Source: Chloroflexota bacterium
GTDB taxonomy: Bacteria > Chloroflexota > Limnocylindria > QHBO01
Direction of reading: 5' to 3'
DNA length: 6,071 nt
Assembly (NCBI GenBank): GCA_020848055.1
Contig: JADLBB010000078.1
Coordinates: 1 to 6,071 of the forward strand
A program made the position numbers and the translations under genes. Positions 1 to 6,071 of the stretch are shown in pieces (position 1 is the first letter of the stretch; every line of letters starts with the position of its first letter). The notes beneath the pieces are model-generated. The model saw only the letters and a program-made list of their open reading frames with translations, did not search any database and was not told where the DNA came from.

Positions 1-2009
1 CCTTCCTGCCGGTCACGATCACCGATGCCGAGGGCCGCAGCGGCACGGCGTCGATCGCGCTGACCGTCACCGCCCCGCCCACCGAGATCTGGCAGATCCA
101 GGGACCCGGCCACCTGTCGCCGCTCGACGGGCAGGCGGTGTTCGGGGTCGAGGGCATCGTCACCGCCGTCCGCAGCAGCGGCTTCTGGATGACCGATCCG
201 ACCCCCGATGCTGACGACCGCACCTCGGACGGCATCTTCGTCTTCCGCGGCACCAGCGCCGCGGTCGGGGACCACGTCAGCGTGGACGCCACCGTCGACG
301 AGTTCCGCGCCGGCGGCTCGGGCGGGTTCGAGAACCTGACCACCACCGAGCTCGTGTCGCCCACGGTCACCGTGCTGGATGGCGGCAACGCGCTGCCCAC
401 CACGGTCATCGGCGTCGATCGGATGCCGCCGACGCGCATCATCGACAACGACTCCACCAGCAGCGTCGAGGCGGCCGATGCAACCTTCGATCCCGACCAG
501 GATGGCGTCGACTTCTGGGAGAGCCTGGAGGGCATGCGCCTGTCGGTCGCCGATGCCGTGGCGGTCGGCCCGACCAACAACTTCGGCGAGGTGGCCGTCA
601 TCAGCGGCCTCCAGCACCACGCCGGCCTCCGGACGCCGCGCGGCGGGATCCTGGTCCGCCAGCTGGGCGAGGCTGGTGACTACCGGGACGGCGACTTCAA
701 TCCCGAGCGCCTCATCCTCGACGACGTGCTGGCGCCCACGCCGGACGTCAACACCGGCGACGGCTTCGAGACCGATCCGGTCGGGGTGCTCGACTACAGC
801 TTCGGCAACTTCAAGCTTCTCGTCACCGGTGATCCAGGGCGGGTCGACAACGGCCTGCGGCCCGAGGTCACCGATCCGGCCGGCAAGCACGACCTGACGG
901 TCGCGACCTTCAACGTCGAGAACCTCTCGCCGGGCGACGGCGACGCCAAGGTCAACGCGCTGGCGACCCAGATCGTGGTCAACCTGCGGGCCCCCGACAT
1001 CCTGGCCATCGAGGAGATGCAGGACAACTCCGGCGAGACCGATGACGGCGTCGTGGCCGCCGACCAGTCGTGGCAGCGCTTGATCGATGCGATCGTGGCG
1101 GCCGGCGGGCCGCGCTACGAGTACCGCCAGATCGACCCTGAGAACAACGCCGACGGCGGCGTGCCGGGCGGCAACATCCGGGTTGGCTTCCTGTTCCAGC
1201 CCGTCGGCGGCCTCCAGTTCGTGGATCGGGCCGGTGGCGACGCGGTGACCGACACCGACGTCGTGCGCCATGGCAACCGTGCGGCGCTGACCATCAGCCC
1301 CGGACGCATCCTCGACGCGCGCATCGGCGGCGACGACGCTTTCGCCCTGACGCGCAAGTCATTGGCGGGCGAGTTCCGCTATCGCGGCGAGACCGTCTTC
1401 GTCATCTCCAACCACCTGAGCAGCAAGGGCGACGATCGGCCGCTGTTCGGCCACTTCCAGCCGCCGTATCGGTTGACCGAGTTCGAGTCGGTCGACGACG
1501 ACGGGATCGAGGATGGCTGGCGCCATGCCCAGGCCCAGGCCATCAACGACTTCCTCGACGAGATCCTGGCGGTCGATCGGCATGCCAACGTGATCGTGCT
1601 GGGCGACCTCAACGACTTCGACTTCAGCGAGACGGTCGACATCATCAGCGGCGAGCGCGAGGCGCTCGACTCGGGTCCGTTCAGCCCCGATCCCGATGGC
1701 AGCGGGCAGACCGTGGCCACCCATCGCGCGCCGGTCATGCGGACCATGTTCGATCGTCTGCCCCGCAACCAGCGTTACTCGTACGTGTTCGACGGCAATA
1801 GCCAGGTCCTCGACCAGATCCTGGTCAGCCGGTCGCTGTGGCGACTGCATCCCGACTACGACGTGGTCCACGTCAACGCCGAGTTCTTCGACCAGGCCAG
1901 CGACCACGACCCATCGGTCCTGCGCCTGTCGTTCGGAGGGGGCCACGGCGGCAACGGCGGCGATGGTGGTCACCCAGGTCCGCGGCCGCCGCGCTGGCGC
2001 TGCAGCTAG
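1..2009 (+). CDS. Secreted ExeM/NucH-like endonuclease (OB-fold + EEP domain), 5' end missing
   Basis: The reading frame (first full codon at base 3) is open to the left edge, so the N-terminus lies outside the window and the GTG at 138 is only an internal codon. About 668 residues are visible. Bases 3-80 look like the last strands of an Ig-like domain. Bases 87-330 match the YhcR-type OB-fold domain, with an IQG...SP.DG motif and then TSDGIFVF. A family-typical segment, FWESLEGMR, is at about 513-540. The endonuclease/exonuclease/phosphatase domain runs from about 890 to 1935: FNVEN at 909-923, a metal-binding Glu at 1014-1016, NHLSSK at 1410-1427, GDLND at 1602-1616, LDQIL at 1809-1823 and SDHDP at 1899-1913. 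All catalytic motifs are intact. Family members are exported, Mg2+-dependent nucleases that degrade extracellular DNA; export is inferred here because the signal peptide is not visible. The protein ends in a Gly-rich tail without a membrane anchor. Its TAG stop overlaps the convergent kinase stop. Confidence 0.92.
   Translation, partial: FLPVTITDAEGRSGTASIALTVTAPPTEIWQIQGPGHLSPLDGQAVFGVEGIVTAVRSSGFWMTDPTPDADDRTSDGIFVFRGTSAAVGDHVSVDATVDEFRAGGSGGFENLTTTELVSPTVTVLDGGNALPTTVIGVDRMPPTRIIDNDSTSSVEAADATFDPDQDGVDFWESLEGMRLSVADAVAVGPTNNFGEVAVISGLQHHAGLRTPRGGILVRQLGEAGDYRDGDFNPERLILDDVLAPTPDVNTGDGFETDPVGVLDYSFGNFKLLVTGDPGRVDNGLRPEVTDPAGKHDLTVATFNVENLSPGDGDAKVNALATQIVVNLRAPDILAIEEMQDNSGETDDGVVAADQSWQRLIDAIVAAGGPRYEYRQIDPENNADGGVPGGNIRVGFLFQPVGGLQFVDRAGGDAVTDTDVVRHGNRAALTISPGRILDARIGGDDAFALTRKSLAGEFRYRGETVFVISNHLSSKGDDRPLFGHFQPPYRLTEFESVDDDGIEDGWRHAQAQAINDFLDEILAVDRHANVIVLGDLNDFDFSETVDIISGEREALDSGPFSPDPDGSGQTVATHRAPVMRTMFDRLPRNQRYSYVFDGNSQVLDQILVSRSLWRLHPDYDVVHVNAEFFDQASDHDPSVLRLSFGGGHGGNGGDGGHPGPRPPRWRCS
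2006..2009. other. Shared palindromic CTAG: overlapping convergent stop codons
   Basis: The four bases CTAG read as TAG on both strands. The plus-strand nuclease stops at 2007-2009 and the minus-strand kinase stops at 2006-2008. There is no intergenic space for a terminator between the two genes, so each transcript probably runs into the 3' end of the other. Confidence 0.9.
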
Positions 2010-2911
2010 CGGAAGCGCACCCTCCCGACGCCGGCGCGGTCGGCCAGATCGTCGAAGCGCTCGAACAGCTCGACGGCGGCCGGACGGTCTTCCGGTGACG
2101 GTGCCAGCATCGCCGTCACCAGCTCCACGAGCGCGCCGGAGTGGCGCTGTGGGTCCAGCGGGGCCGGACGCTCGACCAGCTGGGGGAAGCGGGCCGGACC
2201 CTCAGCATCGTGCCGGCCGCGCGAGAACGGCGGCCGCTTGGTGATGGCGTGGTGGAACGTGGCTCCCAGCCCCCAGCTGTCCGCCGCCGGACCGATGGTG
2301 GCCCACCGCGCCGGATCGGCCTGCTCGGGCGCCATGTAGCGGTCGGTGCCGACGAAGCCGTTGATGCGGCGCGCGCGCTCGAAGGTCCGGGCCACGGACA
2401 GGTCGATCAGGCGGGGCAGCGGTCCCATGATGATGTTGCTGGGCTTGACGTCGAGGTGAACGATGCCCTCGCCGTGCAGGAAGGCGAGCGTTGCCGCTAC
2501 CTGGCGCCCGAGTGGAAACGCCTGCTCCGGGTTGAGCCGGCCGTGGCGTCGGACGAGCGTGGAGAGTCTCGGGCCCTCGACGTGCTCGAGCTCGATGAAC
2601 GGACGGGGTCCCTCGGTGTCCAGTCCGAAGACCCGCGTCAGGCCCGGATGCTCGAGGCCGCGCAGCAGTTCGCCCTCGGCGGCCACGCTTCGTCGCGCGC
2701 GCTCGTCATCGATGAACGCCGGGCGCAGGACCTTGACCACCGTGTTGGCCATCAGGCGTTCGTTCCAGGCGATGTAGACCTCGAACCGCTCGCCGCCGCC
2801 GAGGATCGCCTGCGCGATGCGGCCGGGCACGAGCTCTTCGCCGGGACTCACCGCCCAGCTGGATCGATCCGTCCTGCTCTTCCGGCGGGTGCCCTCTGCC
2901 GGCGGAGTCAT
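2006..2911 (-). CDS. Soluble serine/threonine protein kinase
   Basis: This 301-residue protein is essentially one protein kinase domain with no membrane span and no PASTA or other sensor domain, so it should be cytosolic. The glycine loop is LGGGERFEV (37-45), with Phe43 at the third glycine position. The ATP-binding Lys is K60 (VVKVL) and the likely helix-C Glu is E79. The catalytic loop is HLDVKPSN (152-159), with D154, K156 and N159 present. The metal-binding Asp is D170 in IDLS, which replaces DFG. The activation loop ends in GTDRYMAPE (188-196), followed by D211 and R276. All residues needed for phosphotransfer are present, so it is probably active. It is a non-RD kinase (HLD, not HRD), which usually means it does not depend on activation-loop phosphorylation. 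It lies 29 bases after the membrane-protein gene on the same strand and is probably cotranscribed with it, so that protein is a plausible partner or substrate. No Shine-Dalgarno sequence is evident before the ATG at 2911; GTG codons at residues 21 and 28 are alternatives. The function within the cell is unknown. Confidence 0.92.
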   Translation of the reverse strand: MTPPAEGTRRKSRTDRSSWAVSPGEELVPGRIAQAILGGGERFEVYIAWNERLMANTVVKVLRPAFIDDERARRSVAAEGELLRGLEHPGLTRVFGLDTEGPRPFIELEHVEGPRLSTLVRRHGRLNPEQAFPLGRQVAATLAFLHGEGIVHLDVKPSNIIMGPLPRLIDLSVARTFERARRINGFVGTDRYMAPEQADPARWATIGPAADSWGLGATFHHAITKRPPFSRGRHDAEGPARFPQLVERPAPLDPQRHSGALVELVTAMLAPSPEDRPAAVELFERFDDLADRAGVGRVRFR

Positions 2912-2940
2912 CGCGGGAGCCCGGGCGGCATGTCCAACGC

Positions 2941-3921
2941 TCAGCGGCCCACGGCGACGAGGGCCGCCACCCGGTCACGCTCGCTGATGCTGGCGAACAG
3001 CAGGGTGGCCTCGACGGCCTCGGAGCGCACGGTCATGGCGGGCACGGTCTCGGTGACGGTGTAGACGTAGCCGGTCCTGCCACTGGTCCAGCCGCCGCCG
3101 ATCGGGACCGGCGCGGGGGCGGGGCCGGAGTCGCTGAGCGGCTGCGCCGTCAGCACGTTGCCGGTCGGCCCACGGCGCACCATGAGCAGCACCGCTGCCG
3201 GGTCGCCGAGGTCGGCGCTGTTGGAGCCCACCCGACCCCCGTAGGCCGCCGGCACGCGCTCGCCAGGCGCGAGCGGGGTGACCAGCACGTCCACCTCGAA
3301 GCTCTCGCGGAACACCGGGTACCCGGTCCGCCCGCCGATCCAGACCAGCAGCCCCAGGAGCAGTGGCGGGATGGCGAGCGGCCACGGAGCCCCGCGCTCT
3401 TCCTTCGGCGCGGAATCCAGGTTCACGACGCGGTCGGCGACGATGGTGGGCGGCGTCCCGGCCACCGTCGCCTCGATCGGCAGCTTCTTGGGGTCGATCG
3501 TCACGGCCGCCTCGGCAAGGTGCCCGGTGACGTTGGTCCGCTCACCCAGGACCGAGGCCACGTCGCCCTGCAGGACGACCGAGTGCAGTGGGTTGATGGC
3601 ATCGGCCAGCAGGGCGAAGCTGCCCTCCTCGCCGGTGGGTGAGCCGTCGATGGCCACCACGTTCCCGGACAGGCGGACCCACGCGCCGACCCCGTTGGTG
3701 CGACCGTCCAGGATGGCTCCCACGGTGATCGACTGCGGCTGCGGGTCGAACATGGGGACAACGAACGGCAGCAACGCCAGCACGAACAGCGCCCCGGCGA
3801 CGACCGCCGGACCTCGTCTCGCGACCACGTCGCCCATGCGGGGCAGCCTGGCGAGGCGCCGAGTCATCTGCCACGCCAGCCAGCCGCCGATCGCCATAAG
3901 TCTTCCGGTCATCCGGCGCAT
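2941..3921 (-). CDS. Two-span membrane protein with OB-like extracytoplasmic domain, unknown function
   Basis: I do not recognise a named family. The 326-residue protein has a basic, amphipathic N-terminus (1-37, many Arg), a hydrophobic span at about 38-58, a domain at 59-178, a second span at about 180-197 ending in WIGG, and a C-terminal domain at 198-326. By the positive-inside rule, residues 59-178 lie outside the membrane and both ends lie in the cytoplasm. Residues 64-142 have an OB-fold-like strand pattern: VRLSGNVVAI, then FALLADA, SVVLQGD and NVTGHL. This resembles the small OB domains of bacterial exported proteins; the assignment is by eye. The C-terminal part is rich in Gly, Pro and beta-prone stretches (VYTVTETV, ATLLFASISE) and has no catalytic motif I can name. 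The kinase gene follows after 29 bases. The start is uncertain: the ATG at 3921 lacks a nearby Shine-Dalgarno sequence, while the in-frame ATG at 3897 (residue 9) is preceded by GGAAG. Coding is supported by the coherent membrane topology and the divergent layout. Confidence 0.82.
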   Translation of the reverse strand: MRRMTGRLMAIGGWLAWQMTRRLARLPRMGDVVARRGPAVVAGALFVLALLPFVVPMFDPQPQSITVGAILDGRTNGVGAWVRLSGNVVAIDGSPTGEEGSFALLADAINPLHSVVLQGDVASVLGERTNVTGHLAEAAVTIDPKKLPIEATVAGTPPTIVADRVVNLDSAPKEERGAPWPLAIPPLLLGLLVWIGGRTGYPVFRESFEVDVLVTPLAPGERVPAAYGGRVGSNSADLGDPAAVLLMVRRGPTGNVLTAQPLSDSGPAPAPVPIGGGWTSGRTGYVYTVTETVPAMTVRSEAVEATLLFASISERDRVAALVAVGR

Positions 3922-3924
3922 GAT

Positions 3925-3941
3925 GGCACCACCGCGGTGCC
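3925..3941. repeat. Short inverted repeat in the divergent region
   Basis: GGCACC (3925-3930) and GGTGCC (3936-3941) form a perfect 6-base inverted repeat around 5 bases. The overlapping 10-mer CACCGCGGTG (3930-3939) is itself a perfect palindrome. It sits 4 bases upstream of the minus-strand ATG at 3921, where it could be an operator or a hairpin in the leader. Short palindromes arise by chance in GC-rich DNA, so a function is only a possibility. Confidence 0.3.
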
Positions 3942-4045
3942 GAGGCGACCCCTCCGAAGGTAACGGGACCGCCCATGACCGCCCAGATTGGTCCGCTGCT
4001 GGTAGGCTGGCGGTTCGGGCCGCTATCGAATCGGCCGCAGCTGCT

Positions 4046-4050
4046 GGAGG
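4046..4050 (+). promoter_or_regulatory. Shine-Dalgarno GGAGG that sets the TTG start of tnaA
   Basis: GGAGG lies 8 bases before the TTG at 4059, an ideal spacing. The in-frame ATG at 3975 has no comparable site: only GGGACC is found upstream. The out-of-frame ATG at 4051 touches the GGAGG and is too close to use it. Confidence 0.75.
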
Positions 4051-4058
4051 ATGAGACG

Positions 4059-5441
4059 TTGGAGCGCTGGCGGACGATCATCGAGCCGTTCAGGATCAAG
4101 AGCGTCGAGCCGGTTCGCATGTCCACGGTGGAGGAGCGATCCGCCAGGCTGGCCGATGCCGGCTACAACCTGTTCAACATCCATTCCGACGACGTGTTGA
4201 TCGACCTGCTGACCGATTCGGGCACCGGTGCCATGAGCGCTGAGCAATGGTCGGGCATCCAGCGTGGCGACGAGTCGTACGCCGGATCGCCGTCGTGGTT
4301 CCGCTTCCGCGACGCGGTGACCGAGCTGTGGCCGTTCCGCCACGTCATTCCCACCCACCAGGGCAGGGCTGCAGAGAAGATCCTGTTCAGCGTGGTCGGT
4401 GGACCGGGCAAGGTGATCCCGTCCAACACGCATTTCGACACGACGCGCGCCAACGTCGAATTCACCGGCGCCGTCGCGATCGACTGCGTCATCGCCGAGG
4501 GCCACGAGCCGGCCGCGATCCACCCGTTCAAGGGCAACATGGACACCGAGGCGCTCGACGCGGTCATCCGCGAGCACGGCGCGGACAACGTCCCGGTCGT
4601 GTTCGTGACGATCACGAACAACTCCGGCGGCGGCCAGCCGGTCAGCATGGCCAACCTGCGCGCCACGCGCGCGGTGTGCGACCGCTACGGGCTGCCACTC
4701 TTCCTCGACGCCTGCCGCTTTGCCGAGAACGCCTGGTTCATCAAGCAGCGCGAGGAAGGCTACGCCGATGCATCCATCCCCGACATCGTGCGCGAGATGG
4801 CCTCGCTGGCCGATGGCATGACCATGTCGGGCAAGAAGGACGCCCTCGCCAACATCGGTGGCTGGCTGGCCATGAACGACGACGCCTGGGCCGAGCAGTG
4901 CCGCAACCTGCTGATCCTGACCGAGGGCTTCCCGACCTACGGCGGCCTCGCCGGGCGCGATCTCGAGGCCATGGCCGCCGGCCTGCGCGAGGTCGTCACC
5001 GACGACTACCTGCGCTACCGGATCCGATCGACCGCGTACCTGGGCGAGGCCCTGCTGGAGTCCGGCATCCCCTGCGTGCAGCCGATCGGCGGCCATGCCG
5101 TCTACATCGACGCGGCCGCACTGCTGCCTCACATCCCGGCGCTCGAGTCCCCGGGACAGGCGCTGGCGGTCGCGCTGTATCGCGAGGGCGGCATCCGTGG
5201 CTGCGAGATCGGATCGGTCATGTTCGGCCGCCACCCCGATGGGACCGAGACGCCGGCGGCCATGGAGCTCGTGCGCCTGGCGATCCCGCGGCGGGTCTAC
5301 ACCCAGTCGCACATCGACTACGTCATCGAGGTGATTCGCTGGGTGGCCGAGCGCGCCAGCGAACTGCGCGGCATGCGAATCGTGCAGCAGCCCGCCGCGC
5401 TCAGGCATTTCACCGCCCGCTTCGAGCCCATCGCCCAGTGA
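4059..5441 (+). CDS. tnaA: Tryptophanase (tryptophan indole-lyase), PLP-dependent
   Basis: The enzyme splits L-tryptophan into indole, pyruvate and ammonia in the cytosol. It is a fold-type I PLP enzyme of the tryptophanase/tyrosine phenol-lyase family. The start is placed at TTG 4059: it follows GGAGG, and the resulting MERWRTIIEPFRI lines up from its first residue with the E. coli TnaA N-terminus. This gives 460 residues, the usual family length. Starting at ATG 3975 would add 28 residues the family lacks. Visible active-site residues are Tyr74 (GDESYAGS), the PLP-phosphate loop QGR (101-103), Asp217 and Arg220 (LDACR), the PLP Lys260 (SGKK, 257-260) and Arg411 (IPRR). Much of the scaffold (FRIKSVE, AGYN, GLAGRD) reads like tyrosine phenol-lyase, but three specificity positions are tryptophanase-like: Asp127 in FDTTR (Thr in phenol-lyase), Ile384 in EIGS (Arg in phenol-lyase) and His450 in LRHFTA (Phe in phenol-lyase). 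Tryptophan is therefore the likely substrate. An acyltransferase gene follows 17 bases later. Confidence 0.93.
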   Translation: MERWRTIIEPFRIKSVEPVRMSTVEERSARLADAGYNLFNIHSDDVLIDLLTDSGTGAMSAEQWSGIQRGDESYAGSPSWFRFRDAVTELWPFRHVIPTHQGRAAEKILFSVVGGPGKVIPSNTHFDTTRANVEFTGAVAIDCVIAEGHEPAAIHPFKGNMDTEALDAVIREHGADNVPVVFVTITNNSGGGQPVSMANLRATRAVCDRYGLPLFLDACRFAENAWFIKQREEGYADASIPDIVREMASLADGMTMSGKKDALANIGGWLAMNDDAWAEQCRNLLILTEGFPTYGGLAGRDLEAMAAGLREVVTDDYLRYRIRSTAYLGEALLESGIPCVQPIGGHAVYIDAAALLPHIPALESPGQALAVALYREGGIRGCEIGSVMFGRHPDGTETPAAMELVRLAIPRRVYTQSHIDYVIEVIRWVAERASELRGMRIVQQPAALRHFTARFEPIAQ

Positions 5442-5458
5442 CGCGTGCGAGCGCACCC

Positions 5459-6071
5459 ATGAGCGCCGCAATGCCCGAGCCGATCGCTGCGCTGGCTCCG
5501 GAGTGGGAGCAACTCGCCGCGGAAACGGGCGCGTCGCCGTTCGATGATCCCGGCTGGGCAACCATCTGGTGGAGCGAATTCGGCACCGGCCAGCTCGAGA
5601 TCCACAGCGTCCACGACTCCAGCCTGCGCGCACTCTTGCCAATGCGCGCGGCGTGGGGCGGGCTGTTCAGCCTTACCAACTGGCACAGTCACACCTCCGG
5701 GCTGCTGGCGCGCGACGAAGCGGCCATCGTGGACCTGGTGGCGAGCCTGGTCGAGGGCCGTCCGCACCAGGTCAGCATCGGCTTCCTGGAGTCCGATGCG
5801 TGGCAGACCGATGCGCTGGCGCGGGCCATGCGCGAGCGGAACTACCGGGTTGTCTTCCGCCCGCTCACGACGCCGCCGTTCGTCGATGTCGAGGGCACGT
5901 TCGCGGAGTACACGGCCCGCCTCAGCCGCAACCTTCGCGGCAACCTGCGGCGCCGGCAGCGCATGCTTGCCAGCTCGGGCGCGGCGGTATTCGAGGTCCA
6001 CGATGGAGCGCAGCGGCTCGACGAGCTCCTGGATGAGGGCTTCGCGGTCGAGGGCTCCGGCTGGAAGGTCG
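5459..6071 (+). CDS. BioF2/CelD-like GNAT acyltransferase, 3' end outside window
   Basis: A frame opens at ATG 5459 and stays open to the right edge, giving 204 residues of a gene that continues beyond the window. The translation resembles the Acetyltransf_6 (BioF2-like, CelD/BcsL, COG5653) group of tandem-GNAT enzymes. An N-terminal part has WEQLAAETGASPF (16-28), where family members carry a similar opening, and GLFSLTNWHSHTSGLLA (68-84). A linker with VDVEGTFAEY (142-151) follows, then the family-typical basic helix LSRNLRGNLRRRQRML (155-170) and FAVEGSGWK (195-203), matching the usual 'F..E...WK' element. Members transfer acyl or aminoacyl groups in polysaccharide, lipid or cell-envelope synthesis; the substrate here cannot be told. 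It begins 17 bases after the tryptophanase stop and is probably cotranscribed. No clear Shine-Dalgarno sequence is seen, and ATG 5471 (residue 5) is an alternative start. Confidence 0.85.
   Translation, partial: MSAAMPEPIAALAPEWEQLAAETGASPFDDPGWATIWWSEFGTGQLEIHSVHDSSLRALLPMRAAWGGLFSLTNWHSHTSGLLARDEAAIVDLVASLVEGRPHQVSIGFLESDAWQTDALARAMRERNYRVVFRPLTTPPFVDVEGTFAEYTARLSRNLRGNLRRRQRMLASSGAAVFEVHDGAQRLDELLDEGFAVEGSGWKV

Larger units (their letters stand above)
3922..4058. promoter_or_regulatory. Divergent intergenic region (membrane protein / tryptophanase promoters)
   Basis: These 137 bases separate two genes that point away from each other, so transcription in both directions must begin here or just inside the genes. 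On the plus strand TAGGCT at 4003-4008 could be a GC-type -10 box; it would place the transcript start near 4015 and give a leader of about 44 bases before the TTG start. I see no good -35 hexamer at 16-18 bases upstream of it. On the minus strand I see no convincing -10 box. A small palindrome lies at 3925-3941. No riboswitch and no tnaC-type leader peptide with its own stop codon was found. Confidence 0.4.

Noticed and set aside
379..897. A 172-codon plus-strand frame inside the nuclease gene
   Set aside because: It lies wholly within the conserved nuclease frame and its translation is a low-complexity Arg/Ser/Ala/Pro shadow.
1998..2011. CGCT/AGCG mini-hairpin at the nuclease/kinase junction
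   Set aside because: A 4-base stem without a U-run is too weak to be a terminator.
2141..3064. A 307-codon plus-strand open frame opposite the kinase
   Set aside because: It mirrors a clear kinase domain, runs across the kinase/membrane-protein boundary and shows no recognisable domain.
3975..4058. A possible tnaC-like leader peptide (from ATG 3975, with Trp at residue 12 and Pro at residue 21)
   Set aside because: The frame has no stop codon and runs straight into tryptophanase, so it cannot be a separate leader peptide; the Trp/Pro spacing also differs from TnaC.
5445..5456. Inverted repeat GTGCG/CGCAC in the gap after tryptophanase
   Set aside because: A 5-base stem with a 2-base loop and no T-tract is not a terminator, and chance occurrence is likely in this GC-rich DNA.
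4023..5642. A 539-codon open frame on the minus strand covering the whole tryptophanase gene
   Set aside because: It is antisense to a gene with full family conservation, its translation has the Arg/Val/Asp-biased look of a GC-rich mirror frame, and no domain is recognisable.
5318..6001. A 227-codon minus-strand frame and a 155-codon plus-strand frame (5569-6036) over the acyltransferase
   Set aside because: The frame opening at 5459 has the family motifs (LSRNLRGNLRRR, GSGWK); the others are Arg/Ala/Pro-rich shadows.

Overview
The window is very GC-rich, with third codon positions almost all G or C, and it is densely coding. This suits a free-living GC-rich bacterium, such as a soil Chloroflexota (Limnocylindria/Ellin6529-like) or an actinomycete. 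No rRNA or other phylogenetic marker is present, so the lineage is a guess. I see no tRNA, rRNA, CRISPR array, insertion sequence or phage gene, and no gene-free stretch longer than about 140 bases.

Layout, left to right. (1) A plus-strand gene, cut by the left edge, encodes the C-terminal part of a secreted-type nuclease of the ExeM/NucH kind: the end of an Ig-like domain, an OB-fold domain, an endonuclease/exonuclease/phosphatase domain and a Gly-rich tail. (2) Convergent to it is a minus-strand pair: a two-span membrane protein with an OB-like extracytoplasmic domain, followed 29 bases later by a soluble serine/threonine kinase. The nuclease and kinase stop codons share one CTAG. (3) A 137-base divergent region follows, which must hold promoters for both directions. 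(4) Next comes a plus-strand tryptophan indole-lyase (tryptophanase). Its start is best placed at a TTG preceded by GGAGG, not at the upstream ATG. (5) Seventeen bases after it begins a BioF2/CelD-like GNAT acyltransferase, cut by the right edge.

The genes suggest three units: extracellular nucleic-acid degradation, a kinase/membrane-protein pair that may be a signalling unit, and a transcript that turns tryptophan into indole, pyruvate and ammonia alongside an acyltransferase of unknown substrate. I see no direct link between the three units. The least ordinary items are the kinase-plus-OB-membrane-protein pair and the tryptophanase, whose scaffold reads like tyrosine phenol-lyase while its specificity residues read like tryptophanase. 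I found no clear evidence of a wholly new system.
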